Shown in pieces: positions 29,048 to 41,339 of a stretch of DNA of 64,000 nucleotides; positions within the stretch are counted from its first letter, which is position 1; each line of letters starts with the position of its first letter. The stretch comes from Strigamia acuminata (lineage: Eukaryota > Arthropoda > Chilopoda > Geophilomorpha > Linotaeniidae): contig OX442323.1 of NCBI GenBank assembly GCA_949358305.1, positions 4,216,001-4,280,000 on the forward strand, written 5' to 3'. The translations under genes were made by a program, and so were the position numbers. The notes beneath the pieces were generated by a model. That model saw nothing but the letters and a program-made list of their open reading frames with translations. It was not told the origin of the DNA and ran no database searches.

Positions 29048-29077
29048 CAACTGAATAAAATAGAACGATAAACATAA
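29048..29077. repeat. Target-site duplication, right copy (30 bp)
   Basis: Identical to 15865-15894 and directly abutting the LTR end. The sequence then continues as TGATGTTTAAGCGG, which should be the original downstream flank. Confidence 0.85.
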
Positions 29078-29580
29078 TGATGTTTAAGCGGATCAATTTT
29101 TAATGGGAAAGAAAAACAACAACTGAAAATCGAAGTTATTTAGCAAAAAATGTATAAATAAATAATATTTTTTTTTTTTAAAAATGGATCAAAGGAAGAA
29201 AAATGTATCAGAGTTTGGTCCCAGAGCAGCAAAACCATCTCATTCATCCACCGATATAAAATGGGGCTTATGTGGTCGCAGCTGATGTGATCTCTTATCG
29301 CTGCAAATTCGTATATGTGTGTGGGAGAAAAGTCACCTCATTCGACACACGTTTACACATTTTTAAAGCCGCATGGAAGAGTGTAATTTGTGATGCAATT
29401 TTCAACAAAAAGCCTATTATAAAGTTCACTGCCATCTGATGCATGGATGTTGCTTGCTGTCTCCAATATACAGAAAGCAGATGATCAGTTTTCTTTTTAA
29501 AAAAAATTTTTGTGTTGTGGAAATTAAACAATAATATCTTTATATTATATCGCTAGCAATATCGATTAATATCACCTCAT
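29078..29580. other. Non-coding flank
   Basis: AT-rich DNA with short A/T runs; nothing recognised. Confidence 0.5.
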
Positions 29581-30034
29581 TAGAGAGTTTTCGGCATGCA
29601 CTTTTTCCCTATATTTTTACACTATATTTAGTGTAACGAACAAGTTAAAAAAAATTAGGTTGCGGGTGAATTTATGTCACGTTATCATCAAAACTGTAAC
29701 AGACTCTTTTGAAAAAAATTAGAGACAATTCTTGTATTTTACTGCTTCAAAACAATGAAGCACCTTTATTATTGTGAATTAAAATCAAATGAAAGAGAAA
29801 ACAATGATGTAAACCTTAATACGAAGAAATTAAAATGGCGGCAAATGAGGTAGTTGCTAATCCAAATTTTAAGGCCGTGACGTAAATAATGGAAAACTAC
29901 CGGATTGGCTGCGCTATATTTTATTTTATTGTTGAAAACGATACACTAAAGGTTTTTTGCTAAACGATGTGGCACTAAAATAGTGTATCGTGGAGGAAAA
30001 TAAGGAAAAAATGCATCCCGCAAACTCTCTATTG
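29581..30034. mobile_element. TA-flanked MITE (454 bp)
   Basis: The left end TAGAGAGTTTTCGGCATGCA, then CTTTTTCCCT, pairs with the right end GGAAAAAATGCATCCCGCAA, then ACTCTCTA. TA at both ends fits a TA target. Further in, ACACTATATTTAGTGTAACG faces CACTAAAATAGTGTATCG. The core 29850-29922 is shared, inverted, with 8382-8446. A right-end copy is at 53535-53645. No coding sequence is seen. Confidence 0.6.
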
Positions 30035-30140
30035 TTATAATATCGAATAACGAATTCTTGTACTTTGCTCAACCCTTCCTTAAAATTATTCAGCCTGAAA
30101 TAATAGGCAACAGAACAAAAACTTGTGAAAAACTCTCATT

Positions 30141-30170
30141 GGCTTGTGGTCTAGCGGTAGTAACGTAAAT
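30141..30170 (+). tRNA. tRNA-derived 5' fragment (tRNA-Pro-like)
   Basis: GGCTTGTGGTCTAGCGGTAG resembles the acceptor and D arm of tRNA-Pro, including an A box. The tRNA-like sequence breaks off at 30170, and no anticodon arm or B box follows, so it is a fragment or SINE head, not a working tRNA gene. Confidence 0.3.
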
Positions 30171-30240
30171 CAGGGTGTCCAACCGTTTGGTTTCCCCGGG
30201 CCCCAGTGGAAGAAGAGGAATTGTCCTGGACCACACTGTT
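30171..30240 (+). repeat. hAT-like terminal fragment
   Basis: CAGGGTGTCCAACCGTTTGG followed by CCCCGGGCCCC has the CAGGG(T/G)(T/G)...CCAA(A/C)C look of many hAT ends. It begins exactly where the tRNA-like fragment breaks. I cannot locate the partner end. Confidence 0.35.
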
Positions 30241-33200
30241 GCGGCTGCAACTTCGAATTGTATTTGAAAATGATTAAAGTTACTTTGGAAACTGGATGGA
30301 ACTGGATTGAAACTGATTTGATCTGATGTAGAAAAGAAGCACGCGAACGCAATGGATTTACATTGAACACTAAAACTTTTATTTAAACAGGATATGCAAA
30401 TCTACTATTACGCCCCCTTTAAACATCGAAATAGAATAACCCGTTTACAGAGTGGGTCACCGAAGTGACCCTCTGGTAAAGCTCAAATAAACACCCGGTC
30501 GTTTAATGTTCATTGAGATTCTACCTCTTGGGAACATATTTGGACCCAGGCTGTTATTTGGAAAGAGTGATTGCTTTTTAAATGTAGCTTTTTGCTAGTG
30601 ATTGTCTAGTTTTCTTTTCGTTCAACGATCCATGTGGAGAAAATGCTTTCAAAGATTATTGCATTTGAGGCGGAAGAATCCCACCAACCACCTAAGACCT
30701 TAGTTGAACTATTATGAAGAAATCCAGATTCAGGAAGAAGTTGTGGACAGAGCAAACAAAGCAGAAATGACAAGAGTATTAGTCTCCCGCAGCTGCATTG
30801 TGGCCATTTCTTGATGAAAAGCACCCCTTTTGCACCTTGTACTGAAATTAATGTTCCAATGTTTGTTGAATGTAAACAAATAAAAGGTGCTCTTGGTGGT
30901 TTCAGTTGATTCTCTGGAATTTTCACTCAGGCATGGCAAAGAAGTAATACTCTGATTGGTCAAGGAGATTTATTTCAATGTGTTTGAGTTTGTCTTGTGT
31001 TACTCACTTGTTCTTCGCATCTTTTAGATGCCAAAACAGGCTTTTAATACAAAAGTATCAAGTTTCAAAGAATTTTTCACATTTTGTCTATCTCCAGCAA
31101 ATTGTATGGTAATTTCTCCTGGAATTAATCTCTTGCTGCATACACGGATGGGTTTAAAGGCTCTGCGCTGAAGAAAAATCCACGAGTCTTGATAACTAAC
31201 AAGATCAAATAGAATTATTTTTTGAGCTTGTCAAATTGGAATGTAGCAAATATTTGTGCAGAATTTTAATTTAAGAACAGGAAACAATACAGAATCTCTT
31301 CAGGCTTTTTAAGGTTGATAAGTAGCTTTTCAGTTAATTTGAGGTTAGGCTGATAATGGATTGTTGGTGCTCCTCCTTTCAAACTGTTTGAAAGTTGTAT
31401 GAAAAATAGCTTGGTTCATGATAGAAGCTTCCTGTGCTGGCAGAGCATTAAGCCATAGTCAAAATGTAGAAGACTGCTGTCTGAGCAACCACGTCCCTTG
31501 CACTTCCTTTCACTCGCTTGATCTTCTTTCTGTCTTTTCAGCACACAACTTTGAATTGGCGAGCAATACAAAGACAGTAAATCAATACGAGGAACAATAA
31601 GTGGATTGAATAATAGTTAGGAGCAGCCAACTTGCTGAAAAACATGTACATGTAAACATGGTTGTCGAAATTTGCACAACGAAGTGATTAGCTACAAGTT
31701 ACACGCTGTGCACTTGATCAAAATCTTAAATTTTTTTTCATTAAAGTGAAACAAATGAGTGCATCAAGTTTTATCAGGGCGAAAATGCAGGCCTAATGAG
31801 CTGGAATTGTTTGATTAAAGTAACGGTCGAGCATTACACTGCAGACTGCAAAGATGAGTGAAGACTTCGCGTTTACTTGCTTCATCCTGTTAAGTGTTGA
31901 AACAGTTGTAAATCATGTAAGCTGTCAGAACATGACATGACATGGAGGAATGATAGGCGCGGAAGAAAAGAAACACTTCGCTTGATGTTCCATTATTCTT
32001 AATGCCGGGTACCCACTTAGCGAATACATAGCTGCAGAAGTAGATTCTATTTTTCCTGCTGAATATTTTGAAGCCGTCTTGAAGTTGTGTGTTCTCAGCT
32101 GTAAATTATGCAGCAATATCATTTCCAACCATCGGGATAAATACTTACATTCCGTTCGTATATTTGTACATCGTATGTCAACATCATTACGAACAAGTAA
32201 TTGGGCAAACTTTTGTTATTTCTTTTCTGATATTACCTTTGGGTTGTGGAGAAGAGATTTTCTTATTGAAAGCACTTTGAATTTCTCATAACCTATTCAT
32301 GAAATTTACATAAAAGTCAATTCGTTTCTCATTCAATTTAAATTTTGGAGTTTCATTTTCTGATATTGCCCGTTCAGCATTTCTGTTTTCTATGATGGAA
32401 TGGAAAGGCATTTAGTTAGACTAAATGGTTATTGAGTGACAGTAAAGACCTACACTTCAACTTATTGAAGTTTCAGCAATATTTGTCTTAAATGTGGATG
32501 TATACTTTTTTAGTCGTTGTGGAAGGATCAAAGGTGATAGCTTCTATGCGGCGACAACATGTCTTTGCAATGTGTCATTGTTTTATGCTGCACAAAATGG
32601 ATGCATGTGTCATTTTTCAAATACGTATCTAAACACATGCTAGGAGTGTTTGCGATCGTCTTCAGCAGTTTGAATCCCTCGGGTTTGTGGTATAAGCTGT
32701 CCTCACAATTTTGACTTGCGGCATTCTTTAAAGGAATAATAGATTTCACCACAGAAGAAATTTGATAACTAAATAATAAATCAAGCTCCATAAAACTTTC
32801 ACCAAACAACTGTTTTGGCAGTTACTGTCCATTCTGTGGAAAAAGTGTATGAAAAATAAAGGACGAGTCTTGTTTTATCTATACTTACCTTGGTCTAACC
32901 CGAGACCATACGCGTTCACAAAAAGATGGAAGCGATGGGAGATTGTTTGAACTGACATCTGATGGGACTTATAAACTAGGGGTCTCGAACAAGAAGAAGA
33001 AGAAGAAAAAGCCTTGGATAGAAGAGAGAAGAAACTACGTCTAAATGATACAAAATCTAAGCCTTTAGTGAAATAACAAAGAGAGAACAGGGTGACTGTT
33101 TTGAATTGTTGTAACAATACCACATGCTAAAAGGCTTAAGAAGAAGAAGAAAAAGAAAATCCTATACAAAAATAACCGATAAATCCACCTGGTGTGCTTT

Positions 33201-33910
33201 CAATGTAATAATTATTCCGTTGAAATCGTTTTTCTAACGAGGAAAATTGAAATAGACTGCCAGCACATTAAAATTGAATTTTAAAGAAAAATCTGAAAAA
33301 GCATAAATTTTCAAGAGATATTAGTGGCAACAAACATGCTCTGCTCTTCTCTTCTGCTTTAACTTCCGCCAGACAATGAAGGTTTTTTTTGTTACAATTG
33401 CCAACACATATATTACTCGGTTTCACGCAAAAAAATCTTGAAGAAGTAGGGTTGGAACCACTACAAGTTTATCATTGTGTATTTTTATAAATTGCTCTTG
33501 TTGTTGTTGAAAAATTTGTTTTGAAAAAAAAAAAATTCGGAAATAAGCAAAAAAAAGAAAGCATTGTTTCTGTGCCATTTGGAAAATGTTTAGTTGTCTT
33601 TGTTGGATGCAAATGAATGTCGTTTTGTATAGGAAACTAGGCCTAAACGAGGATGCTTCCCTAGTCTGATAAATGGCTTGACTGTGGGAGTGTTTTTAGA
33701 GTTGGCGGGATTCTCGTCTCACATCCTCATGCCAGGCGACACAAGAAAGAACATTAGAGTTTGCATGAGAAAGGATAATTTGTTTTATGACTGGCTGTTA
33801 AAGGCTGCTTCAAGCTGGCTCATCTTCCCAAGAAACCGGGGTCAAAGTTTGCATTTCTGCAATTGGAATGTGCGATGTCATCAATTCCAATGTGGCTTGA
33901 AAATAAATTC
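30241..33910. other. Long non-coding stretch
   Basis: No gene is recognised. A perfect 7-bp tetraloop hairpin (GGGTCAC CGAA GTGACCC) is at about 30452-30469, followed by AATAAA near 30488. GAA-rich runs lie at about 32991-33013 and 33139-33160. Confidence 0.45.
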
Positions 33911-33966
<56 letters not shown>

Positions 33967-33977
33967 TTCATTTATTT
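33911..33977. repeat. (ATTT)n microsatellite
   Basis: About 16 tetranucleotide copies with one substitution near the right end (TTCA). It produces an artificial YLFI-type frame on the plus strand. Confidence 0.95.
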
Positions 33978-33988
33978 CAAAAGCTACA

Positions 33989-34075
33989 GTTTGCGCTCGA
34001 TATTTTGATACTAAATTCAAATTGTGCATTCCGTTCTGCGCACAGGATTCCCATAGACACCTTGTTGTTTTATTG
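33989..34075 (+). repeat. Dispersed SINE-like core, copy 2
   Basis: Aligns with the minus strand of 1266-1345 (CAGTTTGC ... TTGATACTAAATTCAAAT ... ATTCCGTTCTG ... CACCTTGTTGTTT). It directly follows the ATTT microsatellite, a common arrangement at retroposon tails, although here the microsatellite is on the 5' side. Confidence 0.55.
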
Positions 34076-34404
34076 GTATTAGGCCTAATTTGCTTTTCTT
34101 ACTCTTTTCTTGCTTTTGGTAGCGTGCTGACTGGTCACGCTTGGTTTTGTTATTTTATTGGTTATATACGGGGTGTTTTTGTGCGGTTATATGAAAGATG
34201 TCGTGTACGGTATCGTACTAAAGTAAGGGATATAAATGATAAATGATAGCTAGGCTATGGCAATTCATGATCTTCCTGGTTCTTTGTTTTGATTTTTTTA
34301 ATGGTTTAATGGTTTTTGCTAAACTGAAGAAAATAAATACTAAAACCAGTAAATCAATAAAAAAAAATTAAAAAATATAATTCACAATTTTTCCAAGTTT
34401 AACA

Positions 34405-34460
34405 GTCTGTGCAGACTCGGTTGCGAAGTTTGAATTGAGCATCAAATTACCGAGCATGAA
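34405..34460 (-). repeat. Dispersed SINE-like core, copy 3 (short)
   Basis: On the minus strand CAGTTCATGCTCGGTAATTT then GATGCTCAATTCAAAC matches the first half of copies 1 and 2. Confidence 0.5.
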
Positions 34461-35552
34461 CTGTAGTGTGCACAGTCTGGTCAAGTAAATTGTGCACACT
34501 GTGACCTCAAGGAAGACTGATGGAGCCACCACAAAGCTAAATAAAACTGGCTGGGTCAAAAAATATATAAAATTTATTTCTGAAATGTTACTGCTTGTTA
34601 TAAAATTTGTTTAAAAAAACGGCTAGTGTTTGTTTTTTAACTTTATGTTGATAGAAAAATAAAAAGAACATTTTCTGCTTATCTGTTGTTTGCATTTTTA
34701 GTTTTTATTTCATTTTTTTTTGTTTTACATCTTTTGCAAGCATTTCTACAAAGTTGAAATGCTTCTGCCCCATTTTTGGACCATAAATATAAATGATTAT
34801 GACAGATCGGATCATTCCATTGTACAATAGTAAAAGCATTTGTACTCATAAAATAAATAAACGTTACTACAACAAAAATAAATTTAAATGACCTATTGTA
34901 CTAAAAAGATGCACACAGGCTCACCAAGATGTATTTGCAGTGCATTGTTACAACTTGCATTGGCAGAGCGATGTGCCGTTCGGAAACGCTGATGGCAAAC
35001 TTGACCACACCTCCTAACTTGGCCCATGAGGATGCATCTAGAGCACTCGCTAATCGTAAATGGATTAATTTATTCACGGAACTTATGTTTTGGGGTTAAG
35101 AAAGACTATTGTTTAATTATAATCCTTTATTAAAGTAGCAAATTTTTTCATGTGAATTTTTGGGCGCGACCACTTCGCATGCTAAATTTCGCAACAATGT
35201 AAACGAGCCTTTAGAGTACTAGTTTAATTACTACACCTGTTTATTAAAATCAGTAGTGTGATGTGTCGAGCAGTCGCTACGTCATGTGACGTTGCGAGTG
35301 ATCTGACCATCACGAAGAGTTTTAATTTACAAAAAAAGAGACTTGATCATGTTTGGAACATTCATGTGTCAGTTCCTTAGTGTGTCAGTTGGTCGCTGAA
35401 TGTGTATCGAATGAATATGTAAGTTTTGTTTCCATATAATTTAATGGGATTTTAATTTACTTGTTTTGATTGTACTCATTTAAAATAAATAATGTATATA
35501 TATTTGATATAAACCAGTTGGTCACATTACAGTAGATTTAATACCGTCAAAG
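34461..35552. other. Non-coding DNA with a MITE half
   Basis: The stretch 35135-35208 (TTTTTGGGCGCGACCACTTC ... GCAACAATGTAAACGAGCC) matches the right arm of the element at 41340-41715. No left arm is present here. Nothing else is recognised. Confidence 0.5.
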
Positions 35553-35685
35553 TGTAATGCTACTTCATCGGGGAATGAATTTACACTGCTAATGTGTAAA
35601 GCTACTTTATATGGAAATAACTTTACACCGCAAAGATGTAAAGTTACTTTATAGGGGAATAAATTTACATCTTTTTGAAAATTCT
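35553..35685. repeat. Imperfect ~43-bp tandem repeat, 3 copies
   Basis: The pattern GTAAAGYTACTTTATAKGGR then AATAAMTTTACA recurs three times with roughly 43-bp spacing and moderate divergence. Confidence 0.55.
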
Positions 35686-35904
35686 ATCAAGGAGTAAGTT
35701 TACATCTAAGGTGTACAATTGTGGACAAGTAAGCTTCCTTTATTAAAAAGATTTAAATGGCAATTAAAATACGCTAGTCTTCCCATAGGCTTTTCGGCTG
35801 TTCCCAGCCATCTTCAGTGGTTTGTGTTTTAATAAAACACTAAAGTGATACGCATATGAAATAGAAATTTAAATATTAACTTCCTTTCTGTTCAGTTTGC
35901 TTAG

Positions 35905-36095
35905 GTTTATCTACCAGGTGGCGTAAAATTCCATTGAGATTTAATGACATCAGGCTTGATCCGGTGTCTTGTCTTGCCCTGACAGCAGTATTAAAAGATA
36001 GACCAGACAAATAATGATGTCATTAAATGTCAGTGGTTCTTTATGCCTCTTTCTGGACAAACTTAAAACTGTACTGCAGGGAAGTTTTTTGTACG
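35905..36095. repeat. Diverged copy of the 6387 MITE
   Basis: TTTATCTACCAGGTGGCGTA, CCATTGAGATTTAATGACATC and ATTAAAAGATAGACC match 6430-6530 in order. The right part GGACAAACTTAAAAC then GGGAAGTTTTTTG resembles the right terminus. An insertion separates the blocks. Confidence 0.55.
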
Positions 36096-37363
36096 CGGGT
36101 GTACACGCACAAAGGTGTACCATTTATACCTCAATGGTCTAATTTAACCTCAAAAAGATGTCTAAATACTGACAAGCGTTTCATAATTATATAAGTGTAA
36201 GCTTGCACCTTTTAACACCTATATTTTTTGTGGTGTACAAATGCAGCTGCTGTGTGCAAAGTGCTTTTAAACTGTCTTATTTTTATAAAAAAAAAATGTA
36301 ACATCCCATGAGACTACTGAGTTGGTTATCTGAAGACATGTTTGGTGAAAGTTCAGATTGTGTTGGAGATAGTTTAAAGGGTCATGGAAACTCTAATCAA
36401 TCAAATTTACTGCAAATGATGCATGACATGCACTGTATGAATTATATTAGGAAATTCATGAAAGATGTTACCAAACACTTCAACTGCAAATTAACTTTTT
36501 CTAAGTTTTTTTTTTTATACATCAAACGTATTGGAAAGTATATATTTAAGGTCTTACTGAACCCAGGAGAATCTTGAAGTTGGTTTTAATAAATTTTTGT
36601 ATGAAAAATGGAAATCCATCGGATAACCGAGTATGTAGAGAGCAAATCTTATTTCTTTCTATTTCAACTATTCAAAGGAATTGGAGAGGCAGAAAAAGAG
36701 AAATAAAATGGTTGAGGGGTAAATGCAATAAATTCAGGGTAGAGTTAACTGCCTTTCAAAGAAAAAGTGCTTGAGTTAAAAAATATGTGAAAGGGGATGA
36801 TAAAAAAGATTGGGTATAGAAAAGAATGGAATGGAGAAAGGCCTGAACAATTTTTCTATGGAACTTTGAAGCTGGAACTTGTCTTTAAAACAGCATTAAG
36901 GCCTAACGTTCTCTTTGAATCAACTGTAGTTCTCAGCTGGTGATATTCGAAAGAAATGGAAGACGAATTAAGGGTTATTAGTTCTAAGTAATGTTCAACT
37001 CATTAATTAGCTTCACTAGATTGCTACCGGTGCTGATAGATTGCCTTGAAGACATGAAAAAGTCGAACTTGTCGCTCCGCAGAGTGCAACACTTAAAAGT
37101 CTTAGCGGTAATTGCAGACAATTACACGAAGCGAAGCACGGTTGCTTTTTGGTGAGTTTGTATGAGCAGCACTGTTAAGATTGCTTTGGTGCTTCAGATT
37201 TTAACTGTAAAATGTTAAAATATTAGTGTTGTTAATTATTATTATAATCATTTTATCTTTGTGGTATTGTCAGCAATAGCTCCACCTAGGGTCAAGATTG
37301 TTATTTTGGGGGGTTTTGGTCTTTATGTAACAAATCTGAGTTTGGATTCCTTTCTTTTGATAA
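36096..37363. other. Non-coding DNA
   Basis: No gene is recognised. The open frames of 66 and 89 codons at 36308-36774 show no known domain. Confidence 0.45.
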
Positions 37364-37629
37364 TATCCCAGGAGAAAAAGGTTTTGCAGAATTCTGTACG
37401 CTCTGCAGAAAAACTTTCTGCAGAATTCTGCACGCTCTGCAGAAAAACTTTCTGCAGAAAAAATTACCAAATTCTGCAGAATTCTGCTGAAAAATGTTAA
37501 CCTTTTCTGCAAAATATTTTCGGCTTGCAATTTTTCTGCAGGATTTTGCAGAGAAAAAAGATTTTCTACAGAATTTTTTCGGCAGGCAAATTTTCTGCAG
37601 AATTCTGCAGATTTTTTTTACCTGGGATA
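37364..37629. mobile_element. MITE built of palindromic TTCTGCAGAA units
   Basis: The ends TATCCCAGGAGAAAAAG and TTTTTTTTACCTGGGATA are inverted repeats. Between them the self-complementary motif TTCTGCAGAA / AGAATTCTG occurs repeatedly (for example CAGAATTCTGCACGCTCTGC twice), so almost the whole interior can fold on itself. No coding capacity is seen; the superfamily is unclear. Confidence 0.55.
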
Positions 37630-38240
37630 TCTAGGGCAAGTAATTTGCAAGAATAAAGTCAGTCTAGTTTAGAGAATCAAGCAAAACAGTTGTTAAATCA
37701 TTCTCACAGTTAGAAACAACTTGTGTGTCTGTGCTCCTTTTTAATTTCGTGAAGAATACATATGAACGCACCAAATGATTGACATGTGCTTGCCTCGGGG
37801 ATCAAACAGGAAGTAATGATTTATTCAGATAATCAGCTTTGATGTAAATAAGTGATGCCACCTAGTGCTGGCATTTGCAAATACACTAATTCAGCAAGCA
37901 CTGAATTAATTATTCTATCCATTAAACCGGTGACACTTCACTGCAATACTTGAGTAAAACTAGCGCTTCCTTGTTGGCCTAGGCTCCCGCATGAAAAATC
38001 GCTGCAACTTAATTTGTTAAGTTGCAGCAAATTTATGGTATTAATCACACTGATTCCAACTTAAAAGTGAGATCACTAGCAGTTACCAACAGAACAAGTT
38101 GGAAAGTTTTCAACTTTAGTGAGGGGAAAAAAGCGAAGAAAAGTCGTAAATCGCAAGATTACAAATATCGTGTTTTTGCCATATATAGTAGATATAAAGA
38201 CAAGTCACTGACCTTGTAATTAGCAGGCATTTTCTCTTCC
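37630..38240. other. Non-coding DNA
   Basis: Nothing recognised. Confidence 0.45.
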
Positions 38241-38410
38241 TGAAGACAGTCATGTTGGTGAACAAAGTTCTGATGTCATGACATCATTGAATCTCAAATG
38301 ATGAAATGACATCATTGAATATCAAATGATAAAATTCAACTTGGATCTTGGAACTATTTTTTACCTAGCAACTGTTGTTTACAGTATTCATACACTAGGC
38401 CTGATTGCTC
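38241..38410. repeat. Dispersed repeat, copy A (pair with 53193)
   Basis: Matches 53193-53362 along about 170 bp with few differences (GAAGACAGTCAT ... GTTCTGATGTCATGACATC ... GGATCTTGGAACTATTTTT). An internal duplication of ATGACATCATTGAAT is present in both. The class is unknown. Confidence 0.65.
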
Positions 38411-41339
38411 AGATTGGATGTATACACAGACAAAATAGTGCAAACTTTGAGCTCATTGTTTACATTGTTGGCTGTTTATGGAATGAAATTATTTTAGGAT
38501 CTCATTCAGCATGATATAACAATCCTTCACGTTTAATATTGCAACAATCTGTGAGTATCTTATACATGTGCTCTCCTTGTAAGTGTAATCAGGTGTGAGG
38601 TACAAAGTGTGTAGACCCAGGCAACCGCTGGACAAGTCCTGTTATTTGCGACACCGATGACTAAAGCCGATAAGTCTACCGTGCTTTTGTCATTGGGGTA
38701 TTAGTAATTTTGTTTGTAGATGTCTGATAGTGGAAAATCAATTTGGCAACTATTTTCTCACCTTTTACCTGACAGAGGAGAAATAATTGCAATTTGTTTG
38801 CATTGAAGCACTGACTTTTATTTGTAGTTTGAAGCTAGCACACTTTGTCACCATTGGGGTGTGATGTTGTCACCTTGAAGGCTTCAATAGTTGAATAGAC
38901 CCTGTTCTTTACTTGGCGGCTCGCTACATGTAATGAAGGGTGTGCGGTCTGACTGAGCAATCAGCTTGGTGCATTCTTTACTTTGGCAAGTCAGCACTTT
39001 CACTAGAACTTTGAGAGTCGACACACACACTGATTGTAATTAGGCCAATTATTGAGTTGCTAAAATGCAATTTATCAAACTGCTTCAGCCGAGCTTTTTT
39101 CTTTTTTTGTTGTGTTAAACTGAACAAAATAACGTTTTTTCATTACAAGAAAGTTTCCTTTATTTGGGTCCACACATCAATTTTGTGGATTTTTTTCTTG
39201 GTGATTTCTAATTATGTATTGCGAAAGTTGTGCGGCTTTTAATCCAATTACGAAGCGAGCAGTCATAAATGTCCAGGATTAAAGCTGTGCTTAGCCTGTT
39301 TATAGCATTGGCTAACCACATTAACCAATATTATAAACTTGTGATGTTAATGGTTTTGTGTTTGTGGTACACTGTTGACAAGTTTGGAACTTATTCTCTT
39401 GGTTGCTAAGGAAGTGTAATGCCACAATCTCGTGGACTCTGGAGGAAGAGGCGTCTAACAACTGTGTCTTTCCAAATGCAGTTTTTACATCTTTAGTAAC
39501 TACAAACACAAAGGCTAGGAAGGGCTCACCATGGTGGTCATCTGGATGCGTGACCGGCAAGGAATTTCAGTTGTTTCTCATTCTTGTCTGACTAATATAC
39601 TGTTTCAAGGACAAGAAGTTATTGCATGTGATTGTGTGCCTTTAAGCTTAGTACAGTACACCATAGTCTGATTTCGTGCACGGAATGGAAACTTTTTGTG
39701 TGTGGCAATTCAGGATGACGTGGTACACACACTTTGGTTGATTACGCACGGAAACATTTAAGCAAACGGAATTCTCTGCTTTCCGGCATTGAGTGCACGG
39801 AAAAATTCAGATATCCCAGAAAGCATTGCGGTAATGCGATCGATCGTGACCGGCCATAGACAGGGCAGAGTTGAATACCGGATACAAAGACATATAATTT
39901 TAAAATTTCTGATTAATTACAAGTAATTAATATTTATGGTTAATTATTAATTTAAAAATACATAGGGTGAATACTCAAAATTGAAACACTTTCAAAGTGG
40001 ACTTGCTAGTGATTGGGGATGGTTTCCTGTATGGCTATCGGTCCACCACATTAAATTAAGGGTATCATGGACCAATATACTTATAAAAAAGTATTAGATG
40101 ATTGTTATGCTTCCATTTGCAGATGATGAACTGCCTTTGACATGGATATTTCAGCAGATAAATGATTCTAGCAAAAAGTCAAGTCAATTGCTCAGTGTTC
40201 CAAACCCATCACATTTAGGTTTTGACTTGGCCTGCACAATCACATACAAAATTTTGGTTATCCAACAAAATGTATTGTTCAAATAAACAATGATTTTCTG
40301 AAGAAACCATTTTATTTTTGTGATTTTTTGAATGTGGTGCTAAACTTTTTCTGCCGGCCCAACTCACTTAAGGCAATTAGCGTGGTGGCTCAATACACTT
40401 GTGCCAAGTAGCGCATATTCAAATGGACATAACTATTGGACTATTTAAGTTAAAAATTCATTTTTTTTTAAGAAATAAAGCACAATGTTTGTTCTTTAAG
40501 TTACATTTATTTGTTTTGATTAGAAGCATTTTTTAGGGTTTGAATTTCACCATTTTATTTTTTTCAACATTAAACAAAACATGCGGCCCAATACACATGG
40601 GTGCGGGTAGTAAAGTGTATGAAACAATTTTTGCACCACCTCCAGATTGCTTGCATGCTCTGCACTGCTCACAGGCACTCTGCTAAGGGACCATGAACAG
40701 ACTAAGCACCAAATACACACTTAGCAGTATTTTTTCTAAAGAATGATTATTCAACTGTGGTTTGCAACACACTGGGAGGCGATTTTAGTAAATAATAGAA
40801 GATATTGACATCCATATTTTGGTATGTCAGAGCCTTGTGCATTCTATCGGATAGGTAGCATGAAAAACACTTGTGCAACACTCGTGAACTTTGGGATTGG
40901 TTTTGTGCCGGAAATGTGCAGTCACCTGCAAACAATTGGACTGGAATCTGGAACATCAAGGGGTGCCCACACTCAAGAGCTGCTTAGAAATCGTTTTATC
41001 TTGTGGGACATCGCAATTACTTGTGATTACCAAAGGTTTTGGTCACAAAGGTGAGCGGAAATTAATTTGTCGTGGCAATTGGTGGAAATTAATTTCTTGT
41101 TCTGTTTTAATTTTCTCTGCTTTTCTTCCACAGGGCATTAAATTCTTCTTGAGCTGTTGGGGGATTTGCCCCACTGCTTAGTGAAGATTTATGCAAATAG
41201 ACCTTCTCTCCCTTGGGTGGAAGCTATGTTGCAGAAATTCAACTTAGGCGCTTTTCAAATGATTTTTTTTTTCACACCGAAGAGGTATTACAAATGTGCC
41301 ACCATTTTGATCCATTTGGATTCACACGTCAGAGTTCTG
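38411..41339. other. Long non-coding stretch
   Basis: Around 39655-39830 a block with GTGCACGGAA motifs at both sides and a TACAGTACACCATAGTC start looks like a decayed TA-flanked transposon, but I cannot define its ends. No gene is seen. Confidence 0.4.
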
